Assembly (NCBI RefSeq): GCF_003946385.1
Contig: NZ_RHOE01000022.1
Coordinates: 1 to 41,042 of the forward strand
Length of the DNA stretch: 41,042 bases
Direction of reading: 5' to 3'
Origin: Loigolactobacillus zhaoyuanensis
GTDB taxonomy: Bacteria; Bacillota; Bacilli; Lactobacillales; Lactobacillaceae
Shown here: in pieces, positions 6,793-15,974 of the stretch
How the letters are laid out: the number at the start of each line of letters is the position of its first letter
Position numbering within the stretch: position 1 is the stretch's first letter
Position numbers and translations under genes: made by a program
The notes under the pieces: generated by a model
What the model saw: the letters and a program-made list of their open reading frames with translations, nothing else
What the model was told of the DNA's origin: nothing
Databases searched by the model: none

Positions 6793-7440
6793 TTAAAGAT
6801 AAACTAATTGCTGATAATCTGCTGTCAATGCCGTTAAATCAGTAGCTCTCAACGGTGTATCTAACTCATACTCAAATAAATCACCCTTAACGGAATGGTA
6901 GGATTTTTGTTGATTGATGTGCGATAGCTTTTCTAAGCGCACGGTCAATTTAACTTGATCACTAACCTGTTGTACCAATAGTAGCGGTAGCGGCCCAGTC
7001 GGCTTAATAGTGAAGCCATCCATTTGGATTTCGCGAATTTGAATCGTGCCACCTCCAATTGAGCAACCAGCAAGCGTTATTTGGTGAGATAAGTTCATTA
7101 AGTGAATGATTGCCGTATTTGGATGGCCGATTGGACTTGGTACTTTTTCTTCAATGAACTTAATGGTGATAGCTTGTTTCTTGGCTAATTCTAATGCGAT
7201 CGGTACATCGGGATTGCTTGGTGAAAGCCCGAGTATTCCAGCAATAATCGCATAGTCAGTGCCATGACCTTTGTGGGTTTCCGCAAAGGATTCGTAATAG
7301 TGAATAACGACAGACGTAACTTGCCCATGAAAAACTTGTCTAGCTGCATGGCCTAGAGCAACGGCACCAGCAGTATGCGAGCTAGAGGGGCCGATCATGA
7401 TTGGTCCAATAATATCAAAAACACTTTTATAATTTATCAA
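6793..7440 (-). CDS. sdaAB: L-serine dehydratase, beta subunit (iron-sulfur type)
   Basis: A 215-residue protein with the signature of the SdaAB beta domain: IGPIMIGPSSSHTAGAVALG near residue 11, the HGTDYAIIAGILGL stretch, SPIGHPNTAIIHL and AGCSIGGGTIQI. With an alpha subunit carrying a 4Fe-4S cluster it would deaminate L-serine to pyruvate and ammonia. The start is a TTG with CAGGTGA six bases upstream. The last 70 residues stand where relatives have an ACT domain but fit that pattern poorly. No alpha-subunit gene is in the window; it may lie elsewhere, or the gene may be a leftover. It is divergent from the threonine/serine dehydratase. Confidence 0.85.
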   Translation of the reverse strand: MINYKSVFDIIGPIMIGPSSSHTAGAVALGHAARQVFHGQVTSVVIHYYESFAETHKGHGTDYAIIAGILGLSPSNPDVPIALELAKKQAITIKFIEEKVPSPIGHPNTAIIHLMNLSHQITLAGCSIGGGTIQIREIQMDGFTIKPTGPLPLLLVQQVSDQVKLTVRLEKLSHINQQKSYHSVKGDLFEYELDTPLRATDLTALTADYQQLVYL

Positions 7441-8040
7441 AGTAGTTCACCTGAATTTCCATGCAATCAGCATGATTGACTTAGGTGCATGATCACTATT
7501 TAGCAACCAATATATTGTACTGACTGAAAGATAACATAAAGATCGGATTAGTACATGAAAATAAAACTATATCGTGATGATAATATATTATTAATTCTGA
7601 GGACAGAATGATTTGTTGACGGTAAAACACAGAAGCCATAGCGGTCTGGTCACGTTAGTAATGGTATTAAAATGATAATAGCGGCCGTTTAAGCGATTAA
7701 ATAATTTAAGCTAGCAACTTAATTATTTTGTAAACAGCGGTCTGCTGGTTATCTTGATTTTAATTAAATAATTGATTCTTTGAACAAAATGATAAAAAAA
7801 TAACAGGCTAATAATTAATAATAAGAATCCGGTGTGAATAAGCATAAAATGGTTGTGGCGGCATTTAGTAAGCGTTATCATTATTGCGATATCAAGTATG
7901 CTACAGATCAATGAAAATCATTAAAGAGGAAAGGCGGGTAAGTTGATACTGAGACCAATTTATTGCTGTTAATATATCAACAGTTGATCGGGAACCTAAG
8001 CAGTTGACTATATTTGTGAAGTAGAAGAGTGGAGGTAATG
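7441..8040. other. Divergent intergenic region, about 600 bases, no gene recognised
   Basis: AT-rich DNA between the serine dehydratase beta gene (minus) and the threonine dehydratase gene (plus). A minus-strand open frame at 7723-7911 would encode a 62-residue hydrophobic peptide but has no ribosome binding site. Several TTGA-type -35-like boxes are present near 7940-8015, but no single promoter stands out. Confidence 0.5.
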
Positions 8041-9102
8041 ATGGTGACAGGGGATCGCGCACTTTTAGTTAAAGATAAAGTAACTGAAACTTTCGAAAGT
8101 CCAGTGTCTGTTCGTGATATTGAAGAAGCTAGTCATTTGATTCATCAGGTTGGCCGAACAACGCCGCTGATTCAATCCATGTTTTTAAGCCGCAAAGTGA
8201 CAAACGGTGAAGTTTATTTAAAACTTGAAAACATGCAGCTAACTGGCTCTTTTAAATTTCGCGGATCATTTAATAAAATTAACCAACTCAGTTCAGCTGA
8301 AAAGAAACGGGGAATTATTACTGCTTCTGCAGGTAATCATGCACAAGGGGTTGCCTTAACTGCTAAGCTATTAGGTATCAAGGCTGCAGTTGTTATGCCG
8401 AAAGCAGCACCGCTATCAAAACAAGCAGCTACAAAAGGTTATGGTGCTGAAGTGATTTTACACGGTGATAATTTTGATGAAGCTAGAAAATTCATGGAAC
8501 TTAAAGCTGTTCAGGACGGGCTCACCATTGTTGATCCATACAATGATCCAGCGGTGATCGCTGGACAAGGAACAATTGGGTTGGAAATTTTAGACGAACT
8601 CTGGAATGTTGATACCGTGATCGTCCCTGTTGGCGGTGGTGGCTTAATTGCCGGTGTTGCAATCGCATTGAAGAGCTTTAATCCATCAATTCATATTGTG
8701 GGTGTCCAGTCTGAAAATGTTCATGGTATGGCGGCTTCAGTTGCAGCAGGCCAAGTCACCACACAAAGTACGGGCAGTACACTGGCTGATGGGACGGCAG
8801 TTGCGACACCAGGAAGTCTAACTTTTCCAATTGCACAGCACCTAGTTGATGAGTTTGTGTTGGTCAGTGAAGAAGAAATCGCAACAGCTATGAAAGACCT
8901 GATGCAACGTACTAAAATAATTGCTGAAGGTGCAGGTGCGCTACCTACTGCTGCATTAGAAGCACATAAGATCGATAAAAAGTGGCTAGAAGACAAAAAG
9001 GTAGTGGCGTTAGTTTCTGGTGGCAATGTCGATCTGGCTAAGGTAGCTAAAAATATTGATCACTTCTTCTGTCAGGATCCAACCGGGCATTTTGTTGGCT
9101 AA
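8041..9102 (+). CDS. tdcB: Threonine/serine ammonia-lyase (catabolic threonine dehydratase, PLP-dependent)
   Basis: A 353-residue fold-type II PLP enzyme that deaminates threonine to 2-oxobutyrate or serine to pyruvate. The cofactor lysine is Lys72 in LTGSFKFRGSFNKI; the phosphate-binding loop is VPVGGGGLIAGVAIA; SAGNHAQGVALTA is also typical. The C-terminal ACT-like regulatory domain of biosynthetic IlvA is absent, which favours the short catabolic type. I chose the ATG at 8041 because GGAGG at 8031-8035 serves it; a GTG at 8029 is in frame but lies before that site. It probably begins a transcription unit with the peptide transporter and peptidase that follow. TdcB as opposed to IlvA remains a naming choice. 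Confidence 0.88.
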   Translation: MVTGDRALLVKDKVTETFESPVSVRDIEEASHLIHQVGRTTPLIQSMFLSRKVTNGEVYLKLENMQLTGSFKFRGSFNKINQLSSAEKKRGIITASAGNHAQGVALTAKLLGIKAAVVMPKAAPLSKQAATKGYGAEVILHGDNFDEARKFMELKAVQDGLTIVDPYNDPAVIAGQGTIGLEILDELWNVDTVIVPVGGGGLIAGVAIALKSFNPSIHIVGVQSENVHGMAASVAAGQVTTQSTGSTLADGTAVATPGSLTFPIAQHLVDEFVLVSEEEIATAMKDLMQRTKIIAEGAGALPTAALEAHKIDKKWLEDKKVVALVSGGNVDLAKVAKNIDHFFCQDPTGHFVG

Positions 9103-9219
9103 AGCCCTAGCATAAAACTACTTTTATTAGCAGGCTTTAATTATAATAAAAAATATATTTAAATAATGGTATTTTGTTAGGCACTTATCATATAAATTCA
9201 TGTGAAGGAAGGAACTAAG

Positions 9220-11136
9220 ATGGAAAAGAGATTATCCAAGTCGGCTTATGGGGGCGGTGCTGGAAACAAGTACGTCCCGTACGTGACTGAAAAGAAAAAT
9301 GGAGGAAATCCCGTTGTCATGATCATGGGTATTGTTCTAGCCATTATTTTTGCAGCTTCAACCGCTTATTCAGGTATGAAAGCAGGGCTGACCGTTGCTG
9401 CTGGTATACCAGGTTCAATTATTGGTTCCGGATTGATTAGTATTTTTGCTAAACAAAAAGGAATTCTTGGTAAGAATATTTTACAAGGAATGTCCAGTGG
9501 TGGTGAATCAATTGCCAGTGGGATGATCTATGTGTTACCAGCCATTATTTTAATTGGGGGGCATGTGAATTTTCTATCAGGTATCATGGTGGGTGCGCTA
9601 GCCGTTTTGTTTGCGATCGGTAGTGCTTCTCTGGTACAGAATTACTTGCTTGTTGAAGAACATGGTCGCCTTGTTTATCCAGAATCAATGGCAATTTCCG
9701 AAGCTTTAGTGGCTTCGGAAGGCGGTGGCGATTCACTGAAGTTTATGGGTATTGGCTTCGGTGCTGGTGGTCTGATCACATTATTGACGACGCAGGTTTT
9801 TGGCTGGGTCAATAGTACGATGACTTTTCTTGGCAACTCAACTTATCGTTGGAAAATGTCAACTGAAGTTAATCCAATGCTAGCTGGGATCGGTTTTGTA
9901 GTTGGTTTAGAGGTTTCATTAACCATGTTTGCAGGATCAGTTCTATCTAACTTTGGTATTGCACCATTGATCAGTTACTTTGCACAAATGGCGGGTGGCC
10001 ATGCGCATGTATGGAATAATACCGCATTAGCAGTTTCTAAAATGGGAATTGATGATGTTACCGGTGCCTATGTTAAGTATATTGGTGCAGGTATGATGTT
10101 ATGCGGTGGGATTCTGGGTGCAATCAAGTTGATTCCAGTAATTATCACATCGATCAAGAAAACACTTGATGCGCGTAACAGTGTTAGCGATGATAAAAAC
10201 ACGCTAGGTATTATTTCGTTATTGATTGCTTGTGTGGTTATCTTTGTTGCTGGCTTTATAATTTCCGGTAATATCTTAATCGCTATTGTTGGTGGTATCT
10301 TATCTTTATTCCTCTCATTATTATTCGTCATTGTATCTGCACGGTTAGCCGGAACGATTGGCTGTTCTAATGCGCCTGTTTCAGGGATGACGATTGCTTC
10401 CTTGGTTATTATGACGCTAGTCTTTGTTTTAATGGGCTGGACTAACCAAGGTCATAGTGAAGTTTTACTCTTATTCGGTGTTTTCATTGTTACTAGTATT
10501 TCAGTTGGTGGCGCCTATATGCAAACGCAGAAAGTTAATTACGTTATTGGCGGTTCCAATAAGGAAATGATGAAATACTTCATGATTGCAGCAATGGTTG
10601 GTGTTGTTGTTGTTGTCGGAACAACTGTTATCTTAGCACCACAATTGAAGATAACCGGTTCAAACCCACCATTCGGTTTACCACAAGCTAATTTGATTGC
10701 CACATTAACTTCAGGTATTATGTCAGGCAACCTTCCCTGGATCATGATCATCGTGGGTGTTGTTATGGCATTAGTTTGTTGGATGTTAGGTTTGCCAATC
10801 ATGACCGTTGCGATTGGCTTCTATCTACCAATTTCAACCACTTCGATTATTTTAATTGGCGCCTTGCTTAAATTATTGATCGAGAAAACAACTAACCAGC
10901 CTGAATTAAAAGACAGACGAGTTCAAAGTGGTGTCAGTCTATCATCTGGCTTGATTGCAGGTGGCTCAATTATCGGTTTAGTTGGGATCATTCTCCACGT
11001 AACCGGCGTACTTGGTGATAAAGTACCAACTGGTTTTGCTGGCAGTAATGGTAGTGTCATGATCTTATTGCTAGTGTTGATAGTATCAATTATCTGGCCG
11101 TTGTATAATATTAAACAGAAAGATCTTGACGATTAG
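9220..11136 (+). CDS. OPT-family oligopeptide transporter
   Basis: A 638-residue integral membrane protein with roughly 14-16 hydrophobic segments. The N-terminal part (FAASTAYSGMKAGLTVAAG, then GSIIGSGLISIF) and the NILQGMSSGGESIASGMIY motif are hallmarks of the bacterial EspB-like branch of the OPT family, which imports oligopeptides by proton symport. The ATG at 9220 is preferred over a GTG at 9202 because AAGGAAGG lies seven bases before it. Located between threonine dehydratase and a dipeptidase, it would feed peptides to intracellular hydrolysis and amino-acid deamination. The substrate range is an inference from family and context. Confidence 0.88.
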   Translation: MEKRLSKSAYGGGAGNKYVPYVTEKKNGGNPVVMIMGIVLAIIFAASTAYSGMKAGLTVAAGIPGSIIGSGLISIFAKQKGILGKNILQGMSSGGESIASGMIYVLPAIILIGGHVNFLSGIMVGALAVLFAIGSASLVQNYLLVEEHGRLVYPESMAISEALVASEGGGDSLKFMGIGFGAGGLITLLTTQVFGWVNSTMTFLGNSTYRWKMSTEVNPMLAGIGFVVGLEVSLTMFAGSVLSNFGIAPLISYFAQMAGGHAHVWNNTALAVSKMGIDDVTGAYVKYIGAGMMLCGGILGAIKLIPVIITSIKKTLDARNSVSDDKNTLGIISLLIACVVIFVAGFIISGNILIAIVGGILSLFLSLLFVIVSARLAGTIGCSNAPVSGMTIASLVIMTLVFVLMGWTNQGHSEVLLLFGVFIVTSISVGGAYMQTQKVNYVIGGSNKEMMKYFMIAAMVGVVVVVGTTVILAPQLKITGSNPPFGLPQANLIATLTSGIMSGNLPWIMIIVGVVMALVCWMLGLPIMTVAIGFYLPISTTSIILIGALLKLLIEKTTNQPELKDRRVQSGVSLSSGLIAGGSIIGLVGIILHVTGVLGDKVPTGFAGSNGSVMILLLVLIVSIIWPLYNIKQKDLDD

Positions 11137-11216
11137 CACTGTACTTTAACTGAGCATAAGGACAGGTGTTATTGGCTCAATGTGACGAATTTAATTGTGG
11201 AATAGAGGTGAGCAAA

Positions 11217-11573
11217 ATGGCCAAGGATGAAAAACTAACGGATGCTGACTTAAAGCAGCTTGTATTTAAAAAGGATGCTACGGTTCAATTTAAATTAAAA
11301 AAGGGGATCATCACGATCGTACGGCCACAAGATCATCCCGTCCAAAAGTTTTTCCGAAAATTACATGTCCGTATTCCAGCGCAAACGTATCTTGATCTAG
11401 ACGATTATGGGAGCTTTGTTTTTCGAAAAATTAATGGTAAGCGCAATGTTTATGAGATCGGGCAAGAGCTAGCTCAAAAGTATCAAGGTGCTGATGAATT
11501 CTTATATAGTAGGCTGTTACTGTATTTACAGCATATTGAGTTAAATGAACATTTAATTCAACGTGTTGCTTAA
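11217..11573 (+). CDS. PqqD-like (RRE-fold) small protein
   Basis: A 118-residue protein. Residues about 55-115 fit the PqqD pattern: a strand and turn YLDLDDYGSFVFRKINGKRN, then VYEIGQELAQKYQG, then an amphipathic C-terminal helix. PqqD-fold domains bind leader peptides and present them to radical SAM or other modifying enzymes. The N-terminal 50 residues are charged and unassigned. The ATG at 11217 has AGAGGTGAG upstream; an open frame from 11166 is less likely. It sits between a peptide transporter and a dipeptidase, with no precursor peptide or maturase beside it, so the partner is unclear. The only radical SAM gene near is the sulfatase maturase 2 kb away on the other strand. Confidence 0.65.
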   Translation: MAKDEKLTDADLKQLVFKKDATVQFKLKKGIITIVRPQDHPVQKFFRKLHVRIPAQTYLDLDDYGSFVFRKINGKRNVYEIGQELAQKYQGADEFLYSRLLLYLQHIELNEHLIQRVA

Positions 11574-11636
11574 CAAGTTATCTAAGGTTTTACTTTAATA
11601 AAATAACCTCAATACATTAAAAAAGGAGTTTTAATA

Positions 11637-13064
11637 ATGACAGACAGAATCGAACTTTCCGCATGTACTTCAATGATGGTCGGCAAAAAGGCAGCGTTAG
11701 ATGGTGCTACCTACATCTCGCGTAATGAGGATCGGTTGATTGCGATTCATCCGAAGCGCTTCCTGGTTAAGCCAGCTGTTTCTGGGCGTAAAGAAGTTTA
11801 CACGTCACCTTATAACGGTTTAACAGTTCCTTTGCCAGAAAATGGTTATCGTTACACGTCAACACCTAATGGCGACGAAAGTGATGGCCCTAATGAAGAA
11901 GATGGCTTTAACGAATTGAATGTTGGCGAAAGCGCTACTGAAAGTGTTTACGCTAATGAACGTGTATTAGCTTACGATCCATTTGTTAAAAATGGTTTGG
12001 CAGAAGATTCGATGACCACATTAGTTTTACCATTTATCAAATCTGCTCGTGATGGCGTTCGCTATCTTGGTGAGTTGGTTAAGAAATATGGTTCAGCAGA
12101 GGGGAATGGCGTTCAGTTTAACGATGCTGATGAAGTATGGTATATGGAAATGGTTACTGGCCATCAGTGGGTAGCAGTGAGAATTCCTGATGATTCTTAT
12201 GCCGTAACTGCTAACCAAATTGCTATTGAAGATATTGATTTTAACGATCCAGAAAATTATATGTGGGCTGATGGTATTCAAGAATTCGTCACTGAACATC
12301 AATTAAATCCAGACGATGGTCGCTGGGATTTCCGCCATATCTTCGGAACTGACACGGAAAAGGATCATCATTATAATACGCCACGGGTTTGGTTCATCCA
12401 ACGTTATCTGAATCCAGAAATCGAACAAGATCCTGAATCACCAGAATTACCATTTATCCGTAAAGCTAGCCGTAAAATTTCAGTTGAAGATATTCAATAT
12501 ATTATGAAATCGCACTACAATGAAACAAAATATGATCCATTGGGTCATGGTAGTGACCATGATAAGAAAACTTATCGGTCAATTTCCTTATCGCGGACAG
12601 CTAACTCACATATTTTACAAATGCGGGATAACAAAGCTAAAGCAGCAGCTGGTGTTCAATGGATCGGCTTCGGTGTTCCTAGCTTCTGTCCACACGTACC
12701 ATTCTTTACTAACGCTACAGATACCGACGAATCCTATCGTGTATTGCCAAAGGAAATGTCATTAGACAGTGCTTATTGGTTATATACAGCGCTAGCAATG
12801 GTAGTCGAAGCTCATTATGCAGAATTTATCCAAGCGGATCTAGATTACCAAAAAGATTTGTCACAATGGGCGCGGACTAAGATCTCAGCAGTTGATAAAC
12901 AAGCACAGAATCTATCCGGCACTGAATTAACAGCGTATCTCACTCAACAAAACCATGAAATCGCAACGCATTATAATAAAGTCACTAAGAAATTATTGGC
13001 AGACTTAACGATGCAAGGGGCTGAATTATCTAAATTAACCTTCAAAATGGATCCTAATTTATAA
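11637..13064 (+). CDS. pepD: C69-family dipeptidase (PepD-type Ntn hydrolase)
   Basis: A 475-residue cytosolic dipeptidase of family C69. The catalytic cysteine is Cys9 in ELSACTSMMVGKKAALDG, followed by TYISRNEDR; in this family the cysteine acts as N-terminal nucleophile after removal of a short propeptide. Further family blocks are TGHQWVAVRIPDDSYAVTAN and the late QWIGFGVPSFCPHVPFF. The length equals that of lactobacillar PepD enzymes. An AAAAGGAG ribosome binding site precedes the ATG. With the upstream OPT transporter it forms a plausible peptide import and cleavage unit releasing amino acids, some of which the upstream threonine/serine dehydratase could deaminate. Confidence 0.92.
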   Translation: MTDRIELSACTSMMVGKKAALDGATYISRNEDRLIAIHPKRFLVKPAVSGRKEVYTSPYNGLTVPLPENGYRYTSTPNGDESDGPNEEDGFNELNVGESATESVYANERVLAYDPFVKNGLAEDSMTTLVLPFIKSARDGVRYLGELVKKYGSAEGNGVQFNDADEVWYMEMVTGHQWVAVRIPDDSYAVTANQIAIEDIDFNDPENYMWADGIQEFVTEHQLNPDDGRWDFRHIFGTDTEKDHHYNTPRVWFIQRYLNPEIEQDPESPELPFIRKASRKISVEDIQYIMKSHYNETKYDPLGHGSDHDKKTYRSISLSRTANSHILQMRDNKAKAAAGVQWIGFGVPSFCPHVPFFTNATDTDESYRVLPKEMSLDSAYWLYTALAMVVEAHYAEFIQADLDYQKDLSQWARTKISAVDKQAQNLSGTELTAYLTQQNHEIATHYNKVTKKLLADLTMQGAELSKLTFKMDPNL

Positions 13065-13072
13065 TTCAAGCC

Positions 13073-13082
13073 TGATATATCA
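13073..13082. promoter_or_regulatory. Palindrome TGATATATCA after pepD, before the T-box leader
   Basis: Second of three copies of this 10-base palindrome in the window. It lies nine bases past the pepD stop and may belong to the control region of the T-box transcript. Function unproven. Confidence 0.25.
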
Positions 13083-13139
13083 ATAGAATAATTGTTTTGA
13101 GCTTAAAGTTAGCGTAATTATTAAAACCAAATAATAATG

Positions 13140-13381
13140 TGCTGACGTGTAAGTATGACAGTGAGTACCGTTTAGTGAAAAGGGTATTTGGATTGGCATG
13201 CTTAAGATGAGCTTGGAGCAAAAGTAGGCCGATGAGTCACCTATTGCTGTGATGCAGTTTAATTCGACGGCACACGACGCTCAGTGTAGTGTGAGCTGAT
13301 ATTGTGAAGTAATATGAATGATGGTGGTAACACGGGTAAAAATATGCGCCCTGACGTACATAATACGTCAGAGCGTTTTTT
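13140..13381 (+). ncRNA. T-box leader RNA (tRNA-sensing), without a downstream gene
   Basis: The stretch has the layout of a T-box leader. A long stem I region starts with GTGAGTACC at about 13160; an AGTAGG-type element is at 13223-13228. The T-box sequence GGTGGTAACACGG at about 13323-13335 is close to the consensus GGGTGGNACCGCG. A rho-independent terminator follows directly. The TGGT of the T-box would pair with a tRNA ending ACCA (A discriminator). I could not assign the specifier codon. The next 160 bases hold no plus-strand gene and then run into the convergent sulfatase maturase, so the leader controls nothing visible here. Confidence 0.65.
13347..13381 (+). terminator. Terminator hairpin of the T-box leader
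   Basis: Arms CTGACGTA (13351-13358) and TACGTCAG (13364-13371), extended by CGC/GCG across one mismatch, then six T. Its left side lies just after the T-box sequence, as expected for an antiterminator/terminator switch. The following 13382-13545 contains no recognisable feature. Confidence 0.85.
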
Positions 13382-13545
13382 GTACTTATTTTTTTGGGCT
13401 TATGCTCCATAAGCGTAGTGTGTGAATGCCAATCTTAAACGCAAGCTGAAGTTGAGAGCTGGATTCGTGTATTGGCAACACAAATAAAACGGTAATTGTA
13501 GCCAGATTTCAGAAAGAATCGCTTTTTCATGGCGACGCGAATTTT

Positions 13546-14673
13546 TTATGCGGTCTGTGTGATCGAAGCAGTTTGTGCGTAATCGATAATTCGTTGGATC
13601 TGAGGGACATATAGTTTCAGTAATTCCTGATAACCGCAGTAATTACCGGCTTTGTTAACATAGATTGCATCTTTCATCCGTTTACAGCCGCCGCAACAAT
13701 ATTGTTTAAAAGGACAGCTATTGCAATATTCTGGCAATACTTGTTTTTCGAAAATGAAATTTTTAGCGCTATCCTGTTCAAACAATTCTTTCAGTGTTTG
13801 GTCTTGAATATAGCCAAGCCGATATTGATCTAACACGAAAAAGTCGCAGGGGTAGACGCTACCGTCGGCTTCAATGACATATTGGACCGTGCAATTTCCT
13901 GTTAGACCGCAGGCAGTGACTTGTTTACGGACGAACAGATTATAAAGGTCGTCAAATAATTTAATGCTAATATAATGGCCGCTTTCCAGTTCATCGAGCC
14001 AGAGTTGCAATAGATTTTTGTAGAATAAAGCAAAACGCTGTGGGGTCAGCGCATAGCCACTTCGAGAGGTTGCTTCTAATTCATCTAGACAAGGAATAAA
14101 CTGGATGAACTTTATATTTTGCGTTTTAATAAATTCAAAAACTTTTTTAGCTTCTTTTGCTAGTGGGTTAGTTAAAACGCAAAGTACATTGTAGTCGATT
14201 TGATAACGATCAAATAACGTTTTAGTTTTAAGTACGCGCTGGAAAGTACCGCGACCATGAGTATCGACTCGATTAAGGTCGTGATACATGGGTAGGCCGT
14301 CGATCGATAAGCCGATCAGAAAATTATTTTCTTTTAGAAAACGACACCACTGCTCGTTAATGACGATCCCGTTAGTTTGTAACGCGTAGTGGACGCCAAC
14401 GCGCTTAGGCTGTTGGGCGACACAGGCAACGATATATTTAAAATAATTAAGCCCAGCAAGCGTTGGTTCACCACCTTGAAAGGTTAGAGTGAGCTCATCG
14501 CCATCATCTAGGTCATAAAAAACATTGGCAATCATCTTCTCTGATGTTTCCGCTTTCATTTTACCGTAAGAACGAACTTCACGTAATGAGCTGACGTCAG
14601 CATAAAAGCAGTATTTACAACGGAGATTACAGAGTGAAGAGGCAGGTTTGATCAGAATATGAATATGCTTCAT
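13546..14673 (-). CDS. Anaerobic sulfatase-maturating enzyme (radical SAM/SPASM)
   Basis: A 375-residue radical SAM enzyme that oxidises the active-site cysteine of sulfatases to formylglycine without oxygen. The radical SAM motif is Cys15-NLR-Cys19-KY-Cys22, preceded by the typical HILIKPASSLCN. TFQGGEPTLAG and LQTNGIVINEQW are standard SAM-binding blocks. The C-terminal third has the cysteines of the SPASM domain (CNSCPFKQYCCGGCKRMKD) for two auxiliary 4Fe-4S clusters. The ATG at 14671-14673 has GAGGAAG nine bases upstream; an earlier in-frame methionine lacks one. Its evident client is the Cys-type sulfatase encoded 3 kb away. It needs a low-potential electron donor such as ferredoxin. Confidence 0.92.
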   Translation of the reverse strand: MKHIHILIKPASSLCNLRCKYCFYADVSSLREVRSYGKMKAETSEKMIANVFYDLDDGDELTLTFQGGEPTLAGLNYFKYIVACVAQQPKRVGVHYALQTNGIVINEQWCRFLKENNFLIGLSIDGLPMYHDLNRVDTHGRGTFQRVLKTKTLFDRYQIDYNVLCVLTNPLAKEAKKVFEFIKTQNIKFIQFIPCLDELEATSRSGYALTPQRFALFYKNLLQLWLDELESGHYISIKLFDDLYNLFVRKQVTACGLTGNCTVQYVIEADGSVYPCDFFVLDQYRLGYIQDQTLKELFEQDSAKNFIFEKQVLPEYCNSCPFKQYCCGGCKRMKDAIYVNKAGNYCGYQELLKLYVPQIQRIIDYAQTASITQTA

Positions 14674-14734
14674 CGTTAAGCACTTCCTCAATTCAATTAT
14701 TTGTTTCTTAATAGCAATTTATTATTATAATAAC

Positions 14735-14768
14735 ACAAAAATAACTGCCGAACAGCAGCTATTTTTGT
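14735..14768 (-). terminator. Terminator between the ROK gene and the sulfatase maturase gene
   Basis: Arms ACAAAAATAACTGC (14735-14748) and GCAGCTATTTTTGT (14755-14768) pair over 14 positions with one wobble. The T-rich end follows on the minus strand, after the ROK gene. Confidence 0.7.
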
Positions 14769-14772
14769 GTTG

Positions 14773-15939
14773 TTAATTTAATTGTTCAAGTAAACCTTGA
14801 TTGATCAGTAGCGCTACTGCAGAAAGTTGATTGCTTTCTTGGGTGCGAATACTGATATTGCCGTTGATTTCAGATAATTGATATTGGTTAAGTGCCGCGT
14901 TAAAATAAGCCGTAAATTTTTGCGATTTAAATAAATTACCAATGATAACAAAATCATTGATGTCAAAAATCACTTTGGCATTGATAACGGCAATAGCGAA
15001 TAATTCAGCGTTTCTTTTCAGTAAATTATTCAGATAAATCGAGCCTGCGTCGGCAGCTTCGATAATTGTATCCAGTGTGATTTTTGTTGCGTCCTGAAGA
15101 CAATTTTCCCATAAGACCGGCGTTTTTTCCAAAGAGAAATTTGCGCGGACGTTATCGATCAGCCGCTCGATCGAGATAATACTCTCCAAACAGCCTTTAC
15201 GTTTGCAAATTGGGCAATAGTCCTGGCTGGGATCAATGATCGTATGACCAATTTCAGCCAGGCTGTGGTTTTGACCATAGAGCAGTTCGCTATTGCGAAC
15301 AACCGCTGCGCCGATGCCGGCTTCAATATATTTCATCATAACGAAGTCTTTTTTAGCGTGCCGTAATTGGGTTGCAATGGCGCTACAGCGAACGCCGTTA
15401 TCAATGAATACTGGCAGATGTAAGGCAGCGGTCAAAGGCGTTTTAACGTCGACTGGCTGCTCCCAAACGCCATAGTAAGATTGCGTACCATCAGTTTTAC
15501 CTTTAATACTGATCCCAATACCGAGCAGGTCAGTTAAGGTTAGCTGATTATCTGCAACCAATGCGGTGATTGCGGTAATCAGCTTATCAAAGTAAAGCTG
15601 TGGTTGCTGGTTAGTTGCGATTACGCGTGTGGCGATCGGATTTAATTTTAAATCAGTTAGCAGTAGTGCGGTCGATTTATTATTGATTGAAATACCGACA
15701 CCATACTTGTAGTCTGGATTAATATCTATTTTAGTTTCGCGCCTACCTGCATGCGGCGATTCAATTAATTCGTAAGGAATAATAATTTTTTGATCTAATA
15801 ATTCACCACACAGTCTAGTAACGACTGAAGGCGATAAGTTTAAGCGATTAGCGATTCGGCGCTTTGACCAAAGCCCTTTGCTATAAAGAACTTTTAAAAT
15901 ATTTTTTTTATTATTGCGTTTGATGTCTGTAATATGCAT
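14773..15939 (-). CDS. ROK-family transcriptional repressor (NagC/XylR type)
   Basis: A 388-residue protein with an N-terminal winged HTH (residues about 10-60: NILKVLYSKGLWSKRRIANR, LSPSVVTRLCGELLDQ) and a C-terminal ROK sugar-kinase-like domain. The zinc-binding ROK signature is present as YCPICKRKGCLESIIS. The ATP-binding DxGxT motif is degenerate (GVGISINNKSTALL), which agrees with a sugar-sensing repressor rather than a kinase. An AAGGTGG ribosome binding site precedes the ATG. It is divergent from the symporter/sulfatase genes and probably represses them, using the inverted repeat in the shared promoter region. The ligand is presumably the sulfated or desulfated sugar, which is inference. 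Confidence 0.88.
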   Translation of the reverse strand: MHITDIKRNNKKNILKVLYSKGLWSKRRIANRLNLSPSVVTRLCGELLDQKIIIPYELIESPHAGRRETKIDINPDYKYGVGISINNKSTALLLTDLKLNPIATRVIATNQQPQLYFDKLITAITALVADNQLTLTDLLGIGISIKGKTDGTQSYYGVWEQPVDVKTPLTAALHLPVFIDNGVRCSAIATQLRHAKKDFVMMKYIEAGIGAAVVRNSELLYGQNHSLAEIGHTIIDPSQDYCPICKRKGCLESIISIERLIDNVRANFSLEKTPVLWENCLQDATKITLDTIIEAADAGSIYLNNLLKRNAELFAIAVINAKVIFDINDFVIIGNLFKSQKFTAYFNAALNQYQLSEINGNISIRTQESNQLSAVALLINQGLLEQLN

Positions 15940-15974
15940 GACTACACCACCTTGAGATAAAGTATAGCATGTTT

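Noticed and set aside
7723-7911. 62-residue hydrophobic frame on the minus strand in the 7441-8040 gap
   Set aside because: No ribosome binding site, no recognisable motif, and composition like AT-rich spacer DNA.
9103-9160. Terminator between threonine dehydratase and the OPT gene
   Set aside because: TAAAGCC/GGCTTTA arms with an interrupted inner stem exist, but no T run follows, so it is too weak to call.
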